Assembly: GCF_004322755.1 (NCBI RefSeq) | Contig: NZ_CP036401.1 | Coordinates: 2,976,001 to 3,040,000, forward strand | Source: Pseudoduganella albidiflava | GTDB taxonomy: Bacteria > Pseudomonadota > Gammaproteobacteria > Burkholderiales > Burkholderiaceae_D | DNA length: 64,000 nt | Reading direction: 5' to 3' | Shown: in pieces, positions 52,845 to 62,248 of the stretch | Position numbering within the stretch: the first letter of the stretch is position 1 | Layout: the number at the start of each line of letters is the position of its first letter | Notes under the pieces: generated by a model | Databases searched by the model: none | Seen by the model: the letters and a program-made list of their open reading frames with translations, nothing else | What the model was told of the DNA's origin: nothing | Translations under genes and position numbers: made by a program

Positions 52845-54140
52845 TCAGTGCAGCAGCGCGGCGGCGGCCAGGCCGCTGCGCACCGCCATTTCCAGCGTTG
52901 CCGGATATTCGCCCGCCGTGTAGTCCCCGGCCAGCACCAGGCCGTCCAGCGGCGTGGCGTTGGCGGGGCGTACCAGCCCGGCCGTGCAGGCATAGGTGGC
53001 GCGTTTCTCGGTGACGACCTTCAGCCAGGCCGGACTGCCGAGCTCCGGCCGCCCGAAGGCCTGCGCCACCTGGGCGGCGATGGCCTGCGCCAGTTCCTGC
53101 TGGGGCAGGGCGGCGGCTTCGCCCGAGGCGCTGACGACCACCGCCAGCAGCCCGGCCTGGGCCGGATCGAGCTGGCCGCGGTCGAACACGAACTGGCCCC
53201 AGTGCCCGGTGGCCGGTGCGTCTTCCAGCGCGAAGAACGGCTGCGGCAGGCGCACGCCGGCGCCGTACTGGAGGTAGCAGGTGGTGATCGGCTCATAGGT
53301 GAACGCCGCCAGTTGCTCGACCAGCGGCGCGGCCGCCGGCAGCGGCGCCAGCAGCGCGGCGGTGGCCACGGGCGACGCGGCCAGCACGACCTTGTCGAAG
53401 GCTTCGCCATCGAGCAGCCAGCGGCCGTTGTTCTCCTGGAGTTGCGAGACTTTTGCACCTAACCGAACGATAGCGCCACGTTGCTGCAACCACTGCGCGG
53501 CGGCATCCGGGAACAGGGCCGACAGGTCGTGGCGCGGCAGCAGCATGTCCGATGCCTGGCGGCGCGCGCCCAGGCTGTCGCGCAGCACGGCCAGGAAGAC
53601 CTTCGCGGACGCGCTTTCCAGCGGTGTGTTCAGGGCGGCCAGGCACAGCGGCCGCCACATGAGGTCGACGAGGCGGGGCGTCTGGTCGAAGCGCTCCAGC
53701 AGCTCCGCGACAGGGCAGTCATTGTCGAGGCTCCAGCCCATCCAGCGGGCCGCCGTGGAGAAACGCGCCATCGCCAGCTTGTCTTCGCGGTCGAGTCCCT
53801 TGGCGCCCAGCAGCGCGAACGCCAGGTGCAGCGGCGCGGGCAGCCGCGGCGCGACGAATTGCATGCCGCCCGGCGGGTAGCGCATTTGCAGCGGCACGGA
53901 CAGCACAGCGCGGCCGCGGTCGATGCCGACGGTGCGCATCAGTTTCAGCGAACTGGCATAGGCGCCCAGCAGGATATGCTGGCCATTGTCGAGGGTACGG
54001 CCGGCCACGTCGATGCGGCGGGCGCGGCCGCCCAGCGTGCGCGCGGCCTCGAACAGCGTGACGGCGGCGCCGCGGCGCACCAGTTCGACGGCGGCCGCGC
54101 AGCCGGACCACCCGCCGCCCACCACGGCGACGTTCAGCAT
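52845..54140 (-). CDS. hpnE: Hydroxysqualene dehydroxylase
   Basis: FAD enzyme that reduces hydroxysqualene to squalene, the third step from farnesyl diphosphate. The 431-residue protein starts with the FAD loop VAVVGGGWSGCAAAVEL, has the GRAR stretch (38-41) and DNGQHILLG (about 51-59), and ends in a second FAD contact LVLAGDYTAGEYPATLEMAVRSG (given in part), all typical of HpnE/phytoene-desaturase relatives. It follows hpnD by 13 bp in a three-gene operon, so the pathway HpnC-HpnD-HpnE is complete. No squalene-hopene cyclase gene is in the window. Confidence 0.92.
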   Translation of the reverse strand: MLNVAVVGGGWSGCAAAVELVRRGAAVTLFEAARTLGGRARRIDVAGRTLDNGQHILLGAYASSLKLMRTVGIDRGRAVLSVPLQMRYPPGGMQFVAPRLPAPLHLAFALLGAKGLDREDKLAMARFSTAARWMGWSLDNDCPVAELLERFDQTPRLVDLMWRPLCLAALNTPLESASAKVFLAVLRDSLGARRQASDMLLPRHDLSALFPDAAAQWLQQRGAIVRLGAKVSQLQENNGRWLLDGEAFDKVVLAASPVATAALLAPLPAAAPLVEQLAAFTYEPITTCYLQYGAGVRLPQPFFALEDAPATGHWGQFVFDRGQLDPAQAGLLAVVVSASGEAAALPQQELAQAIAAQVAQAFGRPELGSPAWLKVVTEKRATYACTAGLVRPANATPLDGLVLAGDYTAGEYPATLEMAVRSGLAAAALLH

Positions 54141-54153
54141 GGGCGCGCCATCG

Positions 54154-55002
54154 TCATCCGCGGACGTAGGTCTTCCAGGCCAGCCACAGTTTGCGGATCG
54201 GCGTCAGCGAAATGCGCTGCGTGAGCACGTGGTAGCCGTCGCGCTCGATCTCGTCGAGCACGGTGCGGTAGATGGCCGCCATGATCAGGCCCGGGCGCTG
54301 GGCGCGGCGGTCTTCCTTGGGCAGCAGGGCGAAAGCTTCTTCGTACGAACGCTGGGCGCGCTCGGCCTGGAAGGCCATCAGCTTCGTGAAATTGTCCGTG
54401 TGGCGGGCGTTCAGCAGGTCCGCCGCCGTCACGCCGAACTGCTGAAGTTCGTTGATCGGCAGGTAGATCCGGCCCTTGCGGGCATCCTCGCCCACGTCGC
54501 GGATGATGTTCGTCAGCTGGAAGGCGTGGCCCAGTTTCTCGGCGTAGCGCAGCGTTTCCGGGCGCGTGGCGCCGAAGATGCTGGCCGACAGGATGCCGAC
54601 CACCCCGGCCACGTGCCAGCAGTATTTCGACAGGCCCGCGTAGTCGAGGTAGCGGGTCTGGTTCAAGTCCATTTCCATGCCGTCGATGATGGCCTGCATG
54701 TGTTCCTGCTGCAGGCCGTACGGCGCCACGTGCGGCTGCAGGGCCTTGGTGACCGGGTGGCTGGGCTTGCCCTCGTACATGGCGGCCATCTCGGTGCGCC
54801 ACCAGGCCAGCTTGATGCGGGCCAGCGATTCGTCGCTGCATTCGTCGACCGTGTCATCGACTTCGCGGCAGAACGCATACAGCGCCGTGATCGCGCGGCG
54901 CCGTTCGGGCGGCAGGAACAGGAAGCTGTAATAGAAACTCGAGCCGCTGGCGGCGGCTTTCTGCTGGCAGTAATCGTCGGGAGACATGTAATTATTTGGC
55001 AA
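54154..55002 (-). CDS. hpnD: Presqualene diphosphate synthase
   Basis: Condenses two farnesyl diphosphates to presqualene diphosphate. The 282-residue protein has the two Asp-rich Mg-binding motifs of head-to-head prenyl synthases: DDTVDE (about 49-54) and DVGEDARKGRIYLP (about 170-183), and begins with SPDDYCQQKAAASGSSFYYSF, characteristic of HpnD. It lies 19 bp downstream of hpnC. Confidence 0.93.
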   Translation of the reverse strand: MPNNYMSPDDYCQQKAAASGSSFYYSFLFLPPERRRAITALYAFCREVDDTVDECSDESLARIKLAWWRTEMAAMYEGKPSHPVTKALQPHVAPYGLQQEHMQAIIDGMEMDLNQTRYLDYAGLSKYCWHVAGVVGILSASIFGATRPETLRYAEKLGHAFQLTNIIRDVGEDARKGRIYLPINELQQFGVTAADLLNARHTDNFTKLMAFQAERAQRSYEEAFALLPKEDRRAQRPGLIMAAIYRTVLDEIERDGYHVLTQRISLTPIRKLWLAWKTYVRG

Positions 55003-55021
55003 TATTGCGCGATTGAAGGCG

Positions 55022-55843
55022 CTATTCTAGCGGCAAGGGACGCAGCGCGCGCCAGAAAACTTTCAGCCAGTCGGCGCGGCGCAGCACCGGGCGGCGCCGG
55101 AACACGTCGTAATCCACCTGCTCGATCGCTTCCAGGATGCGCAGGCCGCCATGTACCACCAGCCGAAGTTCCAGGCCGATGCGGCCCGGCAGCCGCCACG
55201 CCAGCGGCGCGCCGGCCAGCATCAGGGCGCGGGTGCGCTCGACCTCGAAGCGCATCAGCGCGCGCCACTTGCCGTGCGCGGCCGGGTCGTCCAGGTGGGC
55301 CGGCGAGATGGCGAAGCGGGCCAGGTCGTCCATCGGGATGTAGATGCGTTCCTTGTGCTGGTCGACCGCCACGTCCTGCCAGAAGTTGATCAGCTGGAGC
55401 GCCGTGCAGATCGCATCGGAATCGCGCACGTTGTCCGGCGTCGCGGCGCCGTACAGGTGCAGCATCAGCACGCCGACCGGGTTGGCCGAGCGGCGGCAGT
55501 AGTCCAGCAGTTCGTCGTAGGACTGGTAACGGGTGACCGTCACGTCCTGCCGGAACGCGGAGAGCAGGTCGTGGAAAGGCTTGAAGGGCAGGTCGTGCGC
55601 GGCGATCGCGGCCGCCAGGCGCTCGAATACCGGGCCGGGCGGCGGTGTGCCCAGTTCGATATGCACCAGCGCCGCCTCGTACTCGGCCAGCGCGGCGAGG
55701 CGCTGCGCGGGCGTCGCATCGCCCTCGTCGGCGACGTCGTCGGCGCCGCGGGCGAATGCATAAATGGCCTGCACGGCAGGGACGAGCCGGCGCGGCAGCA
55801 GCAGCGACGCGACGGGAAAGTTTTCATAATGGTCGACTGCCAT
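55022..55843 (-). CDS. hpnC: Hydroxysqualene synthase
   Basis: Converts presqualene diphosphate to hydroxysqualene. The 273-residue protein starts with HYENFPVASLLLPRRL, a signature of HpnC, and has Asp-rich motifs DDVADE (about 35-40) and DVAVDQHKERIYIP. It is the first gene of the leftward hpnCDE unit; its promoter shares the 334-bp gap with the efflux operon. Confidence 0.93.
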   Translation of the reverse strand: MAVDHYENFPVASLLLPRRLVPAVQAIYAFARGADDVADEGDATPAQRLAALAEYEAALVHIELGTPPPGPVFERLAAAIAAHDLPFKPFHDLLSAFRQDVTVTRYQSYDELLDYCRRSANPVGVLMLHLYGAATPDNVRDSDAICTALQLINFWQDVAVDQHKERIYIPMDDLARFAISPAHLDDPAAHGKWRALMRFEVERTRALMLAGAPLAWRLPGRIGLELRLVVHGGLRILEAIEQVDYDVFRRRPVLRRADWLKVFWRALRPLPLE

Positions 55844-56177
55844 GGGTGTGGGCGCGGCTAACTGACGCGAAAGTCATTTTCAAAGTCAGTCGCCACGACT
55901 ATAATTTTCATCTCATTTTGTAAATTAATGTACGGAAAGTCATCAATTCAGCCCGCCATGATAGTGGCTAAGCGTGCCCGCCGCAATCGCAGCCGGATTG
56001 TCGCGCCCGGTGACCGGGCGGCGGCGGCTGGGCTGGCGGCCAGGCTGCGGCCCGGCGTGCTGCCGGATCGCCGGCTTCGTTGATGGCCCTGCGTACGGCC
56101 ATGAGTGCAGGCTTGATTGCAGCCCGGCGTTGCAGCGCAACTTTGCAGCGCCATCTTTAAGAGTGAAGGAAAGTCCC
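55844..56177. promoter_or_regulatory. Divergent promoter region of hpnCDE and the RND operon
   Basis: On the + strand TTTTCA (55877-55882) and a perfect TATAAT (55900-55905), 17 bp apart, make a good sigma-70 promoter, though the leader to the adaptor start would be about 265 nt. The leader is G+C-rich with small inverted repeats (GTGCCCGCCG and GCCCGGTGACCGGGC near 56020) and no clear small gene. The hpnC promoter is not obvious on the other strand. Confidence 0.5.
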
Positions 56178-57296
56178 GTGCAAGTCCTGAAGCCCTACCT
56201 GATCGCGGCGGTCGCCGTGCTGCTGGCCGCCTGCTCGGAAGCGCCGGAAAAAGCCGCCGATGTGCGGCCGGTGCGCGCCATCGTGCTGCAGAGTTCCGAC
56301 GTGGACGTGAACGCGGAATTCTCCGGCGAGGTACGCGCCCGCTACCAGTCGCAACTGGCGTTCCGCGTGCCGGGCAAGATCGTTTCGCGCAAGGTCGACG
56401 TGGGCACCAGCGTGCGCAAGGGCCAGGCGCTGATGCAGCTCGACCCGCAGGATCTGCGGCTGGGCCAGGCGCAATCGCTGGCCACGCTGCGCGCCGCGGA
56501 AACCACCCGCGACCTGGCGGCGGCGGACGTGAAGCGCTATCGCGAACTGCGCGCGCAGAACTTCGTGGCCCAAGCGGTACTGGATGAAAAGGAATCGGCG
56601 CTGCGCGCGGCCGAGGCGCAGGTGGACGCGGCACGCGCCGGCTACCGCGAGCAGTCGAACCAGACGGGTTACGCGAACCTGGTGGCGGACATGGATGGCG
56701 TGGTCACGCAGGTGGCGGCGGAGGCCGGCCAGGTGGTCGCCGCCGGAACGCCCGTGGTGACGGTGGCCCGCACGGATGACAAGGAAGTGGTGTTCGGCGT
56801 GCCGGAAGACCGCGTCGATGCGCTGCGCCAGATGAGCGACGTGCATGTGCGCCTGTGGGCCGCGCCCGGCCAGGCGGTGCCGGCGAAGATCCGCGAAGTG
56901 TCGCCGGTGGCCGATCCCGCCACGCGCACGTACGCCTTCAAGGTGACGCTGCCGCCGACGCTCACGCAGGCCAAGCTGGGCATGACGGCGGTGGTGCAGT
57001 TCGCGTCGAAGGGGCAGCCGAAGATCAAGGTGCCGCTGTCCGCGCTGTTCCACGAACGCAATGCCACGTCCGTCTGGGTGGTCGAGAACGGCGCCGTGAA
57101 GCTGGTGCCCGTCACCGTGGTGGCCGCCGATGGCAACGAGCTGGTGCTGGGCAGCGGCGTGAGCACCGGCCAGACGGTCGTCACGGCCGGCGTGCACCTG
57201 CTCAAGCCGGGCCAGAAGGTGCGCATTCTCGGCGCGGACGTGCCGCGCGCGCCGGTGCCGAAGGGCGCCGCGCCTGCCGCCGAGGGGGCGCGATGA
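56178..57296 (+). CDS. RND efflux periplasmic adaptor lipoprotein
   Basis: Membrane-fusion protein that links an inner-membrane RND pump to an outer-membrane channel. The 372-residue product has a lipoprotein signal with lipobox LLAAC (Cys19), a biotinyl-lipoyl-like half (GKIVSRKVDVGTSVRKGQ), an alpha-hairpin (about 100-160), and the second lipoyl half ADMDGVVTQVAAEAGQVV, then a beta-barrel. The GTG start was selected because AAGGAAAG precedes it and it places the signal peptide at the N-terminus; upstream in-frame codons would spoil the signal. The stop overlaps the pump start by 3 bp. Substrate unknown. Confidence 0.88.
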   Translation: MQVLKPYLIAAVAVLLAACSEAPEKAADVRPVRAIVLQSSDVDVNAEFSGEVRARYQSQLAFRVPGKIVSRKVDVGTSVRKGQALMQLDPQDLRLGQAQSLATLRAAETTRDLAAADVKRYRELRAQNFVAQAVLDEKESALRAAEAQVDAARAGYREQSNQTGYANLVADMDGVVTQVAAEAGQVVAAGTPVVTVARTDDKEVVFGVPEDRVDALRQMSDVHVRLWAAPGQAVPAKIREVSPVADPATRTYAFKVTLPPTLTQAKLGMTAVVQFASKGQPKIKVPLSALFHERNATSVWVVENGAVKLVPVTVVAADGNELVLGSGVSTGQTVVTAGVHLLKPGQKVRILGADVPRAPVPKGAAPAAEGAR

Positions 57297-60200
57297 GAGG
57301 TTTCAACCTGTCGCGGTGGGCCCTCGAGCACATTCCGCTGACGCGCTACCTGATCGCCGTGATGCTGATCGGCGGCATGCTCAGCTACCAGAACCTGGGC
57401 CAGGACGAAGACCCGCCGTTCACCTTCCGGATCATGGTGGTGCAGGCGTTCTGGCCGGGCGCCACCGCGCTGCAGATGGCCAACCAGGTCACCGACAAGC
57501 TGGAAAAGAAGCTGCAGGAAACGCCGTACATCGACGAGATCAGCAGTTATTCCAAGCCGGGGCAGACGCTGATCATGCTGAGCCTGCGCGAATCGACGCC
57601 GCCGAAGGAAACCGGCAACGCCTGGTACCAGGTGCGCAAGAAGGTCGGCGATATCGCCGGCACGCTGCCGCAGGGCGTGATCGGGCCCACCTTCAACGAT
57701 GAATTTGGCGATACGTACGGTTCGATCTTCGCGCTGTCCGGCGACGGTTTTACCTACGCCGAGATGAAGGATTACGCCGACTTCGTGCGCCAGCAGCTGC
57801 TGCGCGTGTCGAAGGTGTCGAAGGTCGAGCTGTTCGGCGTACAGGATGAAAAGATCGACATCGAGTTCTCGCACCAGAAGTTCGCCCAGCTGGGCATTCC
57901 GTTCGAGCAGATCGTTTCCCAGATCGCCACGCAGAACACCATCGAGGCGACCGGCACGCTGGTGACGCCGACCGACAACCTGCAGGTGCGCGTGACCGGC
58001 GCGCTTACCACTGTAAAAGACCTGGAAAGCCTGGAACTGCGCGCCAACGGCACCACGTTCCGGCTCGGCGACTTCGCCACGATCAAGCGCGGCTACCAGG
58101 ATCCGCCACGCGACAAGATGCGTTTCAACGGCAAGGAAGTGATCGGCCTGGGCGTGTCGATGGAAAAGGGCGGCAACATCATCGAGATGGGCAAGGCGCT
58201 GGAACAGACCGTGGGCGACCTGAAGGGCAAGCTGCCGGTGGGCATCGAGCTGGCGCGCGTGTCGGACCAGCCGCAGGCCGTGACGGCGTCCGTGGGCGAA
58301 TTCGTCCACACGCTGATCGAGGCCGTGCTGATCGTGCTGGCGGTCAGCTTCGTGGCCCTTGGCCTGCACACCAAGCCGAAGCTGCGGCTGGACGTGCGGC
58401 CCGGCCTGGTGGTGGCGCTGACCATTCCGCTGGTGCTGGCCGTGACGTTCCTGTTCATGCGCATGCTGAGTATCGACCTGCACAAGATCTCGCTGGGCGC
58501 GCTGATCATCGCGCTGGGCCTGCTGGTGGACGATGCCATCATCGCCGTCGAGATGATGGTGCGAAAGATGGAGGAGGGCCTGTCGCGGCTGGAAGCGGCG
58601 ACCTACGCCTATACGTCTACCGCGCTGCCGATGCTGACCGGCACGCTGATCACGGTGGCCGGTTTCCTGCCGATCGGGCTGGCGCAATCGACGGCCGGCG
58701 AATACACCTTCTCGCTGTTCTCGGTGAATGCCATCGCGCTGATCATGTCGTGGGTGATCGCCGTGGTGTTCACGCCGTACATCGGCTACCTGTTGCTGAA
58801 GGTGCAGCCGCACGCGCCGGGCGAGCATGGGCACGACGTGTTCGATTCGCCGGGCTTCCAGCGCTTCCGGCGCGTGGTGACCTGGTGCGTGGAGTGGCGC
58901 AAGACCACCATCGCGGCCACCCTGGTGATTTTCGCGCTGGGGATCTACGGCTTCAACTTCATCGAGAAGCAGTTCTTCCCGGATTCGTCGCGGCCCGAAC
59001 TGATGGTGGAAATGTGGTCGCCGGAAGGCACCGCGTTCGCCGCCAACGAGGCACAGGTGAAGAAATTCGAGGAGTTCATCCGGAAGCAGCCGGGCGTGGT
59101 GTCGGTGACCAGCTATGTCGGTACCGGCAGCCCGCGCTTCTACCTGCCGCTGGACCAGATCTTCCCGCAGTCGAACGTGTCGCAGATCGTGGTCTTGCCG
59201 AAGGACCTGCAGGCGCGCGCGGAACTGCACCGCAAGATCACGCAGGTGTTCCATGAGGACTTCCCGGAAGTGCGCGGCCGCGTGAAGCTGCTGCCGAACG
59301 GGCCGCCAGTGCCGTACCCGGTGCAGTTCCGCGTTACCGGTACCGAGGTGGACAAGGTGCGCGCCATCGCCGACCAGGTGAAGGATATCGTGCGCGCCAA
59401 TCCGAACGCGGTGGGCACCAACGACAACTGGAACGAATCGGTGAAGGTGCTGCGGCTGGACCTGGACCAGGACCGCATGCGCGCGCTCGGCGTCACCACG
59501 CAGACCGTGATGCGGGTGGCGAACACGATCCTGTCCGGCACGGTGGTGGGGCAGTTCCGCGAAGGCATCCGGCTGATCGACATCCAGGTGCGCCAGCCGC
59601 TGGCCGAGCGGCAGACCATCGAAGTACTGAACAATACCAATGTGCCGACGGCCAGCGGCCGCTCGGTGCCGATCTCGCAGCTGGCCCGCGTGGAATTCGT
59701 GTGGGAGCCGGGCGTGGTCTGGCGGCTGGGCCGCGAATGGGCGATCACCGTGCAGGCTGACGTGGTGGAAGGTATCCAGGGGCCGACGGTGTCGGGCCAG
59801 ATCGACCCGGCCCTGGCCGACCTGCGCGCGCGCCTGCCGGCCGGCTACAAGATCGAGGAGAAGGGCGCCGCCGCCGATAGCGGCGAGGCCGAGCAGTCGA
59901 TCGCGGCCAACCTGCCGCTGGCGCTGTTCCTCATCTTCACGCTGCTGATGCTGCAGCTGCACAGTTTCTCCCGGTCCCTGCTGGTGTTCCTGACGGGGCC
60001 GCTGGGCGTGGCTGGCGCCGCGTTCGCGCTGCTGTTGCTGGGCCGCCCGCTGGGCTTCGTGGCCAACCTGGGCATCATCGCGCTGTTCGGCATGATCATC
60101 CGGAACTCGGTGATCCTGGTCGACCAGATCGAACAGGACATCAAGGCCGGCGCGGCGCCGTGGGACGCCATCGTGGAATCGGCGGTGCGGCGCTGCCGGC

Positions 60201-60379
60201 CGATCCTGCTGACCGCCGCCGCCGCGGCGCTGGCGATGATTCCATTATCCCGCTCGGTATTCTGGGGGCCGATGGCGGTGGCGATCATGGGCGGCCTGGT
60301 GCTGGCCACGGCATTGACGCTGCTGTTCCTGCCGGCGCTGTATGCGGCATGGTTCCGCGTGAAAAAGCCGGTGCGCTGA
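57293..60379 (+). CDS. RND-family efflux pump permease
   Basis: Proton-driven inner-membrane transporter, 1028 residues as usual. Membrane segments lie at about 15-35, a cluster at 335-520, then at 535-555 and again at 860-1015, with two large periplasmic loops between. Transmembrane helix 4 has the paired acids of the proton relay (LGLLVDDAIIAVEMM, around residue 410). ATVYPGA-type porter motifs appear as VQAFWPGATA. It resembles heavy-metal-free multidrug RND pumps of the AcrB/MexF-like group lacking an adjacent outer-membrane factor. No regulator gene is nearby, so induction cannot be predicted. Confidence 0.9.
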   Translation: MRGFNLSRWALEHIPLTRYLIAVMLIGGMLSYQNLGQDEDPPFTFRIMVVQAFWPGATALQMANQVTDKLEKKLQETPYIDEISSYSKPGQTLIMLSLRESTPPKETGNAWYQVRKKVGDIAGTLPQGVIGPTFNDEFGDTYGSIFALSGDGFTYAEMKDYADFVRQQLLRVSKVSKVELFGVQDEKIDIEFSHQKFAQLGIPFEQIVSQIATQNTIEATGTLVTPTDNLQVRVTGALTTVKDLESLELRANGTTFRLGDFATIKRGYQDPPRDKMRFNGKEVIGLGVSMEKGGNIIEMGKALEQTVGDLKGKLPVGIELARVSDQPQAVTASVGEFVHTLIEAVLIVLAVSFVALGLHTKPKLRLDVRPGLVVALTIPLVLAVTFLFMRMLSIDLHKISLGALIIALGLLVDDAIIAVEMMVRKMEEGLSRLEAATYAYTSTALPMLTGTLITVAGFLPIGLAQSTAGEYTFSLFSVNAIALIMSWVIAVVFTPYIGYLLLKVQPHAPGEHGHDVFDSPGFQRFRRVVTWCVEWRKTTIAATLVIFALGIYGFNFIEKQFFPDSSRPELMVEMWSPEGTAFAANEAQVKKFEEFIRKQPGVVSVTSYVGTGSPRFYLPLDQIFPQSNVSQIVVLPKDLQARAELHRKITQVFHEDFPEVRGRVKLLPNGPPVPYPVQFRVTGTEVDKVRAIADQVKDIVRANPNAVGTNDNWNESVKVLRLDLDQDRMRALGVTTQTVMRVANTILSGTVVGQFREGIRLIDIQVRQPLAERQTIEVLNNTNVPTASGRSVPISQLARVEFVWEPGVVWRLGREWAITVQADVVEGIQGPTVSGQIDPALADLRARLPAGYKIEEKGAAADSGEAEQSIAANLPLALFLIFTLLMLQLHSFSRSLLVFLTGPLGVAGAAFALLLLGRPLGFVANLGIIALFGMIIRNSVILVDQIEQDIKAGAAPWDAIVESAVRRCRPILLTAAAAALAMIPLSRSVFWGPMAVAIMGGLVLATALTLLFLPALYAAWFRVKKPVR

Positions 60380-60540
60380 GGCGATAGGCGGCGTTGAATC
60401 ACGGATGGGCGGGGAGGGTATTGACGAGGCAGCCGGCTTATTAATTGATCAGTTGGCTAAAGGTCAAAAATCATCCCCATTTTTGGGAAAAACCAGTAAA
60501 ATGCCGTGTTGAAGTTGAAAGCCCCTGTGATTTGCAGGGT

Positions 60541-60580
60541 AGGGCGACCCGTTTTCACTTAATGGTCGCCCTTTGCTTTT
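60541..60580 (+). terminator. Rho-independent terminator after the RND operon
   Basis: AGGGCGACC (60541-60549) pairs perfectly with GGTCGCCCT (60564-60572) over a 14-nt loop, followed by TTGCTTTT. It ends the region downstream of the pump gene; a smaller stem (CCCTG/CAGGG, 60523-60539) stands just before it. The gap before (60380-60522) shows no gene. Confidence 0.7.
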
Positions 60581-60617
60581 ATGCAAAGTAGTTATACGAC
60601 GTAGCACACGACGTAGC

Positions 60618-60691
60618 GATGGGAAAGCTGGAGATCCCGAAAAGCGCCGCACAGCGGTTATCCGTGCGGGGCGTTTTTCGAGGTTTCCCAT
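60618..60691. ncRNA. Long hairpin directly before tRNA-Leu (terminator or small structured RNA)
   Basis: ATGGGAAA at 60619-60626 pairs with TTTCCCAT at 60684-60691, and inside it CGAAAAGCGCCGCAC pairs with GTGCGGGGCGTTTTTCG, with one bulge and an 11-nt loop. AAAA/TTTTT flanks make the inner stem a terminator on both strands. The outer stem ends 3 bp before the tRNA, so it could also be a processing signal or an independent small RNA. No known RNA family was recognised. Confidence 0.5.
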
Positions 60692-60694
60692 AGC

Positions 60695-60781
60695 GCGAGG
60701 ATGGCGAAATTGGTAGACGCACCAGGTTTAGGTCCTGACGCCAGCAATGGTGTGGGGGTTCGAGTCCCCCTCCTCGCACCA
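60695..60781 (+). tRNA. tRNA-Leu (anticodon UAG)
   Basis: An 87-nt class II tRNA with encoded CCA end. The acceptor stem GCGAGGA pairs with TCCTCGC, the D-arm has TGGTAGACGC, the anticodon loop TTTAGGT (anticodon TAG) sits on the stem CAGG/CCTG, a long variable arm follows, and the T-arm reads GGGGGTTCGAGTCCCCC. It reads CUN codons, CUA best. It lies 32 bp ahead of tig and may be co-transcribed with it. Confidence 0.97.
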
Positions 60782-60813
60782 ACAGTATTCACAATTTTTT
60801 GGACGATTTTTAC

Positions 60814-62154
60814 ATGGCAACTGCTGTCGAAAACTTGGGCAAACTCGAACGCCGACTCACGATTTCCTTCCCGCTGTCGGACGTCCGCTCCGAAGTGGAA
60901 AAGCGCCTGAAGGTGCAGGCCAAGTCCGCGCGCGCTCCCGGCTTCCGTCCGGGCAAGGTGCCGATGAAGATGGTCGCGGCCCAGTATGGCTACCAGATCG
61001 AGACCGAAGTCCTGAACGACAAGGTCGGCCGCGCGTTCAACGACGCCGCCAACGAGAACAACCTGCGCGTTGCCGGTTTCCCGAAGATCGAACCGAAAGA
61101 AGGTTCGCCGGAAGGCCAGCTGGCGTTCGACGCCACCTTCGAGATCTATCCGGAAGTGGAGATCGGCGACCTGTCCCAGGTCGAGATCGAGACCGTGAAA
61201 TCGTCCGTGACCGACGTCGAGATCGACAAGACCATCGACATCCTGCGCAAGCAGCGCGTGCACTTCCACACCAAGGGTGAGGCAGGCGAGCATGGCGACG
61301 GCGGCGAAGCCGTTGCCGCCAACGGCGACCGCGTGACCGTGGACTTCGTCGGCAAGATCGACGGCGAGGAATTCGCCGGCGGCAAGGCCGAAGACTACGT
61401 GTTCGTGCTGGGCGAAGGCCGCATGCTGCCGGAATTCGAAGCCGCCACCGTGGGCCTGAAAGTGGGCGAGGCGAAGACCTTCCCGCTGGCCTTCCCGGAG
61501 GATTACCACGGCAAGGACGTGGCCGGCAAGACCGCCGAGTTCACCATCACGCTGAAGAAGCTGGAATGGGCGCACCTGCCGGAAGTCGATGCCGAGTTCG
61601 CGAAATCGCTGGGCGTGGCCGATGGCGACCTGGCCAAGATGCGCGAGGACATCAAGGTCAACCTGGAACGCGAAGTGAACGGCCGCGTCAAGGCGCGCAA
61701 CAAGGAAGCCGTGATGGATGCGCTGGTGAAGACCGCCACGCTGGACGTACCCCAGGCGCTGATCGACCAGGACACCGAGCGCCTGGCCGAGATGACCCGC
61801 CAGGACATGGCTGCCCGCGGCATGAACGTAAAAGATGTACCATTCCCTCCGGAGCTGTTCAAGGACAAGGCCGAGCGCCGCGTGCGCCTGGGCCTGATCC
61901 TGTCGAAGCTGGTCGGCGACAACGAACTGCAAGCCACGCCCGAGCAGGTGAAGGCGCAGATCGAAGATTTCGCGCAGAGCTACGAAGATCCGCGCGAAGT
62001 GCTGAAGTACTACTACAGCGATCGCCGCCGCCTGGCCGAAGTGGAAGCTCTTGTATTGGAAGAAAACGTCGTCACTTATGTCCTGGGCCTGTCCAAGACG
62101 TCGGCGAAGGAAGTGCCGTTCGACGAATTGATGGGAAGCGCAGCGCAGGGCTAA
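60814..62154 (+). CDS. tig: Trigger factor (ribosome-associated chaperone, prolyl isomerase)
   Basis: Binds ribosomal protein uL23 at the exit tunnel and shields nascent chains. The 446-residue protein has the ribosome-binding signature GFRPGKVP at 43-50, a FKBP-type isomerase domain at about 165-245 ([29 protein letters not shown]), and the helical C-terminal arms. The start at [14 protein letters not shown] is typical. Order tRNA-Leu, tig, clpP, clpX is that of a housekeeping protein-quality locus. Confidence 0.96.
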   Translation: MATAVENLGKLERRLTISFPLSDVRSEVEKRLKVQAKSARAPGFRPGKVPMKMVAAQYGYQIETEVLNDKVGRAFNDAANENNLRVAGFPKIEPKEGSPEGQLAFDATFEIYPEVEIGDLSQVEIETVKSSVTDVEIDKTIDILRKQRVHFHTKGEAGEHGDGGEAVAANGDRVTVDFVGKIDGEEFAGGKAEDYVFVLGEGRMLPEFEAATVGLKVGEAKTFPLAFPEDYHGKDVAGKTAEFTITLKKLEWAHLPEVDAEFAKSLGVADGDLAKMREDIKVNLEREVNGRVKARNKEAVMDALVKTATLDVPQALIDQDTERLAEMTRQDMAARGMNVKDVPFPPELFKDKAERRVRLGLILSKLVGDNELQATPEQVKAQIEDFAQSYEDPREVLKYYYSDRRRLAEVEALVLEENVVTYVLGLSKTSAKEVPFDELMGSAAQG

Positions 62155-62181
62155 GTCCCCCTGTCGTACAAACATCCGGCG

Positions 62182-62227
62182 CCGGCCGGCTGACGGTTGC
62201 GTGAAAATGCATACTGCAGCCGGCCGG
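62182..62227 (+). promoter_or_regulatory. Strong hairpin between tig and clpP
   Basis: CCGGCCGGCTG (62182-62192) and CAGCCGGCCGG (62217-62227) form a perfect 11-bp stem with a 24-nt loop. No T-run follows, so it is not a classical terminator; it could weaken read-through from tig or protect a processed clpP transcript, since its 3' arm ends 21 bp before the clpP ATG. Confidence 0.6.
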
Positions 62228-62248
62228 TGCGCTTCACAAGGAAAAGGA

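Noticed and set aside
56669..59962. 1097-codon open frame on the - strand opposite the RND pump
   Set aside because: Composition dominated by His, Arg, Gln and Val with no domain; the + strand encodes a complete RND permease.
60579..60782. Small open frame on the - strand running through the tRNA-Leu gene
   Set aside because: Starts inside the tRNA complement; a well-known kind of false gene call next to tRNAs.
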